A DNA stretch of 64,000 nucleotides from an uncultured beta proteobacterium (lineage in GTDB: Bacteria > Pseudomonadota > Gammaproteobacteria > Burkholderiales > Burkholderiaceae), in NCBI GenBank assembly GCA_903871735.1, contig CAIQHU010000005.1, forward strand, positions 1 through 64,000, in the 5' to 3' direction. The translations under genes and the position numbers were made by a program. Every line of letters begins with the position of its first letter. Position 1 is the stretch's first letter. Of this stretch, positions 59,716 through 64,000 are shown in pieces. The notes under the pieces are model-generated. The model searched no databases. It had not been told where the DNA came from and worked only from the letters and a program-made list of their open reading frames with translations.

Positions 59716-61173
59716 TTATTTAATTGACCGCAGAATTTTCACACCAGCACGATCACGAATATTTTCTAAGTAGGCATCTAGTTCGTTTTGGTAATTCAAA
59801 AAGGCAATTTGTTTGTACTGTTCAATGGCAACTTTGGCATCTTTTTGACTATCTTGTCGCGTTCGGTTGATGCGGTAAATAGCGTATCCTGATCCAGGCA
59901 ATGCTGTTGCGACAACCTTTGGTAATTCATTTTCATTTGCTCCAAAGACCTTTTCATACGGCTCACCCTTGAGATCAAGGGGTTTATTTCTCGAGACCCA
60001 AAACGATTTTGTAAATTCTTTTCCAGGTATTTTTTGCGCTGGATTCTTACTCAGAATTTCTAGTTGAGCTTGACCATCTTTGACAGCTAACTCTTCGGAT
60101 TTTTGCCGCTTTACTATTTCTGTAATTTGGCTCTTCACTTTTTCGAAAGGCAAGGTACTGGCAGGCTCATGTTTAATAACGTGCGCAGCTACCAAGACTC
60201 CAGCGCTCACTTGGATTGCTTCCGTATTTTTATTTGACTTTAATGACTCATCAGCGAAGATTGCTTTAAGTAATTTCGGATTATTGAGTGGATGATCTTT
60301 GCCTAATGAACTCAGTCCAGAGATCGAAAGGCCAGACACTTTTTGAATTTTTAGACCCAAGGCATCCGCTCCAGGCTTTAAACTATCTGGCTGTTCATAA
60401 ATCAAGTTCGCAAATTGATCCGCTTTTTTAGAAAAATCCGCATCTTCACCGGCTTTGTTTGTATTCGATAAAACCACGTACTCCACATCCACCAGTTCAG
60501 TTGACTGAAATTGAGCGGGGTTTGCTTGGTAGTAATCGGTAAAGTCTTTCTCCGATAACTGCAGTTGTTTAGAATACGCATCCGCTAAAAAGAAGATTAC
60601 TTGCACTTCTCTTTCTGTTGCAATCGAGGTGATTAGTTTTTGGGAGACCAAATCGGAACTAATCGTGCCAGTAGCACCACCTAGAGCGCTTTGCAAGTCC
60701 GAGCCCATCATTTCATATTTTTTGAGTTTTTCAAATTGAGCAACTGTTAAGCCATTATTCTGTAAAAATTGCCGGTATTGTTCAGCATCAATACTGCCGT
60801 CAGGCTTCTTCAGTAAGGCAACCTCGGGAAATTTCAGAATTTCTTTAGCCAAAGTTTCATCAGGTATCTGAAGATTGAGGGATTTTAAGTCAAAATTAAG
60901 AAGCTTTTGTTGGATTAATTGCCCAAGAATAGCATTTTTAAGGTTTGGGTTATCAAGCGCTTGGCCAGTAATTCCAAGCTTTTGACCTTGAGCTTTGATA
61001 GCATTTTCAAGTTCAACTTGCGTGATTGATTCTTGGTGAACTTTGGCTATATCCGTTTTTGAATCCCCAGATTTTGTATAACTGTCAACGCCTAAAAAAA
61101 CGAACGATGGGACGATGAGTATAAGAAGAATAACTTGTAAGATTTTTTGATTTTTACGGACTGTTTCAAACAT
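59716..61173 (-). CDS. ppiD: SurA N-terminal/PpiD-like peptidyl-prolyl isomerase
   Basis: MFETVRKNQKILQVILLILIVPSFVFLGVDSY anchor, SurA_N-like region, C-terminal domain. Confidence 0.9.
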   Translation of the reverse strand: MFETVRKNQKILQVILLILIVPSFVFLGVDSYTKSGDSKTDIAKVHQESITQVELENAIKAQGQKLGITGQALDNPNLKNAILGQLIQQKLLNFDLKSLNLQIPDETLAKEILKFPEVALLKKPDGSIDAEQYRQFLQNNGLTVAQFEKLKKYEMMGSDLQSALGGATGTISSDLVSQKLITSIATEREVQVIFFLADAYSKQLQLSEKDFTDYYQANPAQFQSTELVDVEYVVLSNTNKAGEDADFSKKADQFANLIYEQPDSLKPGADALGLKIQKVSGLSISGLSSLGKDHPLNNPKLLKAIFADESLKSNKNTEAIQVSAGVLVAAHVIKHEPASTLPFEKVKSQITEIVKRQKSEELAVKDGQAQLEILSKNPAQKIPGKEFTKSFWVSRNKPLDLKGEPYEKVFGANENELPKVVATALPGSGYAIYRINRTRQDSQKDAKVAIEQYKQIAFLNYQNELDAYLENIRDRAGVKILRSIK

Positions 61174-61301
61174 ACATTCTCTTTTCGTTTTCTGGACTCT
61201 GCTTAACTTTCAGAAATTTTAGCGTTTATTTCTTACCCATATTTACTAGTTGGGCATTTGTCTCAGGCGACTCATTGAACGCGCTAAAAGCTTTTAGATA
61301 C

Positions 61302-61377
61302 TGGTGGGTGCTGACGGGATCGAACCGCCGACATTCTGCGTGTAAGGCAGACGCTCTACCATCTGAGCTAAGCACCC
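61302..61377 (-). tRNA. tRNA-Val (anticodon TAC)
   Basis: Reverse strand GGGTGCTTAGCTCAGATGGTAGAGCGTCTGCCTTACACGCAGAATGTCGGCGGTTCGATCCCGTCAGCACCCACCA; cloverleaf with encoded CCA. Confidence 0.97.
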
Positions 61378-61467
61378 TTGGTGTAGCATTTAGCGTGTAA
61401 CTCATCCCTCAAGTAACGCGTAAAAGCTCATAAAGACATCTATTGTAACCGATTTTAAAACACCAAA

Positions 61468-63891
61468 TCAATGCTTTAAAACTTCCGATTTGGTGGTGCT
61501 AACCGGTGTTTCAACAGGAGTATCTTTCGCAATGGTCACAATCTCTTCAGGTAAGGGTTTAGGAATTGTCTCCAGTGCCAGTTCGAGAACTTTATCAATC
61601 CAGCGAACTGGAATGATTTCAATGGCATTTTTGACAATATCAGGAATTTCAGTCAAGTCTTTGACGTTATCTTCAGGAATCAGTACGGTTTTAATTCCCC
61701 CACGATGCGCCGCAAGCAGTTTTTCTTTTAAGCCACCAATCGGTAAGACCTCGCCACGAAGGGTTATTTCACCAGTCATCGCCACGTCCGCTTTAACCGG
61801 TATGCCAGTTAAAATAGAGACAAGGGCTGTTGATATGGCGATACCGGCTGAAGGTCCATCCTTTGGGGTTGCACCTTCAGGGAAATGGATATGAATATCC
61901 TTTTTTTCAAACTGTTCTTCGCTAATCCCGAGCGCTTTAGATCTTGAGCGCACCACCGTTCGGGCTGCCTCTACAGACTCTTTCATCACATCACCAATTG
62001 AGCCGGTACGAATAATATTCGCTTTCCCGGGCATTAAAGCTGCTTCGATCGTTAACAAATCACCACCGACCTCGGTCCAAGCTAGCCCAGTTACTTGTCC
62101 TATTTGATTTTGTTTGTTGGCTAGGCCAAAGTCAAAGCGCTTCACGGATAAAAACTTCTCTAAATTTTCGGCCTGAATAACGATTGGTGCAGCCTCACTT
62201 TTTAGAAGCAATAGCTTGACTACTTTTCGACAAATCTTACTAATTTCTCTTTCCAAAGAGCGCACACCTGCTTCGCGCGTGTAGTAGCGAATAATATCCA
62301 AGATGGCAGATTCTTGGACATCTATTTCACCATTTTTCAAACCATTATTTTTAATTTGTTTTGGCAATAAATACTTCATTGCAATATGCGTTTTTTCGTC
62401 TTCTGTATAGCCAGCAAGACGAATGACTTCCATTCGGTCCAGTAATGGACCTGGAATGTTGAGCGAATTCGATGTCGCCACGAACATCACATCAGAAAGA
62501 TCAAAGTCCACCTCAACGTAATGATCTTGGAAAGTATGGTTTTGTTCAGGATCTAGAACTTCTAACATCGCACTTGCTGGATCACCTCTAAAGTCAGTAC
62601 CCATCTTGTCAATTTCATCTAGCAAGAATAAAGGATTACGAACTCCCGCTTTTGATAAGTTGGTGAGGATTTTTCCAGGCATAGAGCCGATATAGGTTCG
62701 GCGGTGTCCGCGGATTTCAGACTCATCACGCACGCCACCAAGAGCCATGCGCACAAACTTTCGATTGGTTGCCTTGGCAATAGATTGTCCTAAAGACGTT
62801 TTGCCAACACCAGGAGGCCCAACTAAGCAGAGTATAGGGGCCTTTACTTTATCAACGCGTTGCTGAACTGCAAGATATTCTAGGATTCTTTCTTTAACTT
62901 TATCTAATCCATAGTGATCGTCATTGAGCACGATTTCAGCATGGTTGAGATCATTATTGACTTTACTTTTCTTTTTCCAAGGCAAGTTAATCAAGGTATC
63001 TAAGTAGTTTCTAACGACAGTAGCCTCGGCCGACATGGGCGACATCAACTTAAGTTTTTTCAACTCAGACTCAGCTTTTTTGAGAGCCTCCTTAGGCATC
63101 TTTGCTAATTTAATTTTTTTCTCAAGCTCATCTAGATCGGCACCTTCTTCGCCCTCTCCTAACTCCTTTTGAATCGCTTTTACTTGTTCGTTCAGATAGT
63201 ATTCACGTTGGCTTTTTTCCATTTGACGCTTCACACGCCCACGAATTCTTTTTTCAACTTGCAAAATATCAATTTCACTTTCCAGTTGCCCAAGCAAACT
63301 CTCAAGGCGCTTGATCACATCGGCCATTTCTAGAAGGTGTTGTTTTTGATCGAGTTTAATAGGTAGGTGTGCGCAAATTGTGTCAGCTAGGCGAGAGGCG
63401 TCATCAATCCCGCTTAATGAAGCCAAAATTTCTTGTGGTATTTTTTTGTTTAATTTGACGTACTGGTCAAATTGAGCCACGATTGCCCTCTTTAGTGCCT
63501 CAGTTTCGGATTGATCCAGAGTATGAAGAGACTGGGGAGTCGCTTCGCAATTAAAGTACCCTAAAGAATCTTCAATTTGGCTTATTTCTGCACGCTGGGT
63601 TCCTTCGACAAGAACTTTTACAGTACCATCGGGGAGTTTTAGCATTTGTAAAATATTAGCGATACATCCGACTGCATATAAATCAAGGGCCGTTGGCTCA
63701 TCTTTCGAAGCTGTTTTTTGAGCCACTAGAAGAATACTTTTTCCGGTCTCCATCGCGGCTTCTAGGGCCTTAATAGATTTTGGTCGACCTACAAATAAAG
63801 GCATCACCATATGCGGAAAGACCACAACATCTCGAAGTGGTAGTAGTGGCAATTGAATCGGTTCTGTGGGTAGTAGCAAATTGCCAGGCAT
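61468..63891 (-). CDS. lon: ATP-dependent Lon protease
   Basis: LCLVGPPGVGKTSLGQSIA, PEGATPKDGPSAGIAISTAL catalytic Ser motif. Confidence 0.98.
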   Translation of the reverse strand: MPGNLLLPTEPIQLPLLPLRDVVVFPHMVMPLFVGRPKSIKALEAAMETGKSILLVAQKTASKDEPTALDLYAVGCIANILQMLKLPDGTVKVLVEGTQRAEISQIEDSLGYFNCEATPQSLHTLDQSETEALKRAIVAQFDQYVKLNKKIPQEILASLSGIDDASRLADTICAHLPIKLDQKQHLLEMADVIKRLESLLGQLESEIDILQVEKRIRGRVKRQMEKSQREYYLNEQVKAIQKELGEGEEGADLDELEKKIKLAKMPKEALKKAESELKKLKLMSPMSAEATVVRNYLDTLINLPWKKKSKVNNDLNHAEIVLNDDHYGLDKVKERILEYLAVQQRVDKVKAPILCLVGPPGVGKTSLGQSIAKATNRKFVRMALGGVRDESEIRGHRRTYIGSMPGKILTNLSKAGVRNPLFLLDEIDKMGTDFRGDPASAMLEVLDPEQNHTFQDHYVEVDFDLSDVMFVATSNSLNIPGPLLDRMEVIRLAGYTEDEKTHIAMKYLLPKQIKNNGLKNGEIDVQESAILDIIRYYTREAGVRSLEREISKICRKVVKLLLLKSEAAPIVIQAENLEKFLSVKRFDFGLANKQNQIGQVTGLAWTEVGGDLLTIEAALMPGKANIIRTGSIGDVMKESVEAARTVVRSRSKALGISEEQFEKKDIHIHFPEGATPKDGPSAGIAISTALVSILTGIPVKADVAMTGEITLRGEVLPIGGLKEKLLAAHRGGIKTVLIPEDNVKDLTEIPDIVKNAIEIIPVRWIDKVLELALETIPKPLPEEIVTIAKDTPVETPVSTTKSEVLKH

Positions 63892-64000
63892 TTTAAATTC
63901 TCCAAAAAGTCGGAAATAAACAAAAACATCGCTTCTGTAACTAAATATAGCTGTTTTGATGAATTACAAGTCTAGAATACACTTTTTTATCAATAATCTA

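Overview
AT-rich betaproteobacterial chromosome segment. Gene content and order suggest Burkholderiaceae, probably Polynucleobacter or a close relative; this is inferred from synteny and was not searched. Most of the window is conserved core: dapE-arsC-dapD | smc-zipA-ligA | glnD-map | rpsB-tsf-pyrH-frr-uppS-cdsA-dxr-rseP-bamA-skp-lpxD-fabZ-lpxA-lpxB-rnhB-trmH | ppsR/ppsA | smpB/ratA-rnfH-guaB-guaA | queE-queD-tadA-ldcA | ABC-F | tatD-holB-tmk | ygfZ-TANGO2 | msrB-yciB-bolA-PPIase | purL | ybbA/tesA | ppiD | tRNA-Val | lon. The only accessory-looking stretch is about 35.25-37.5 kb, just downstream of guaA. It holds a decayed HigBA-like toxin-antitoxin module: a truncated toxin C-terminus, then an antitoxin interrupted by an apparent CAA->TAA nonsense codon inside its HTH. 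Next to it is a two-gene operon of a TctC/Bug-type binding protein and a ModA-like protein with no signal peptide. I saw no CRISPR array, IS element, prophage, rRNA or intact defence system, and no convincing new multi-gene system. The best leads are the guaA-adjacent scar, a structured rpsB leader, the long tsf-pyrH spacer, palindromes in the msrB/thioesterase divergent region, and locus losses (mltG next to tmk, the permease partner of ybbA).
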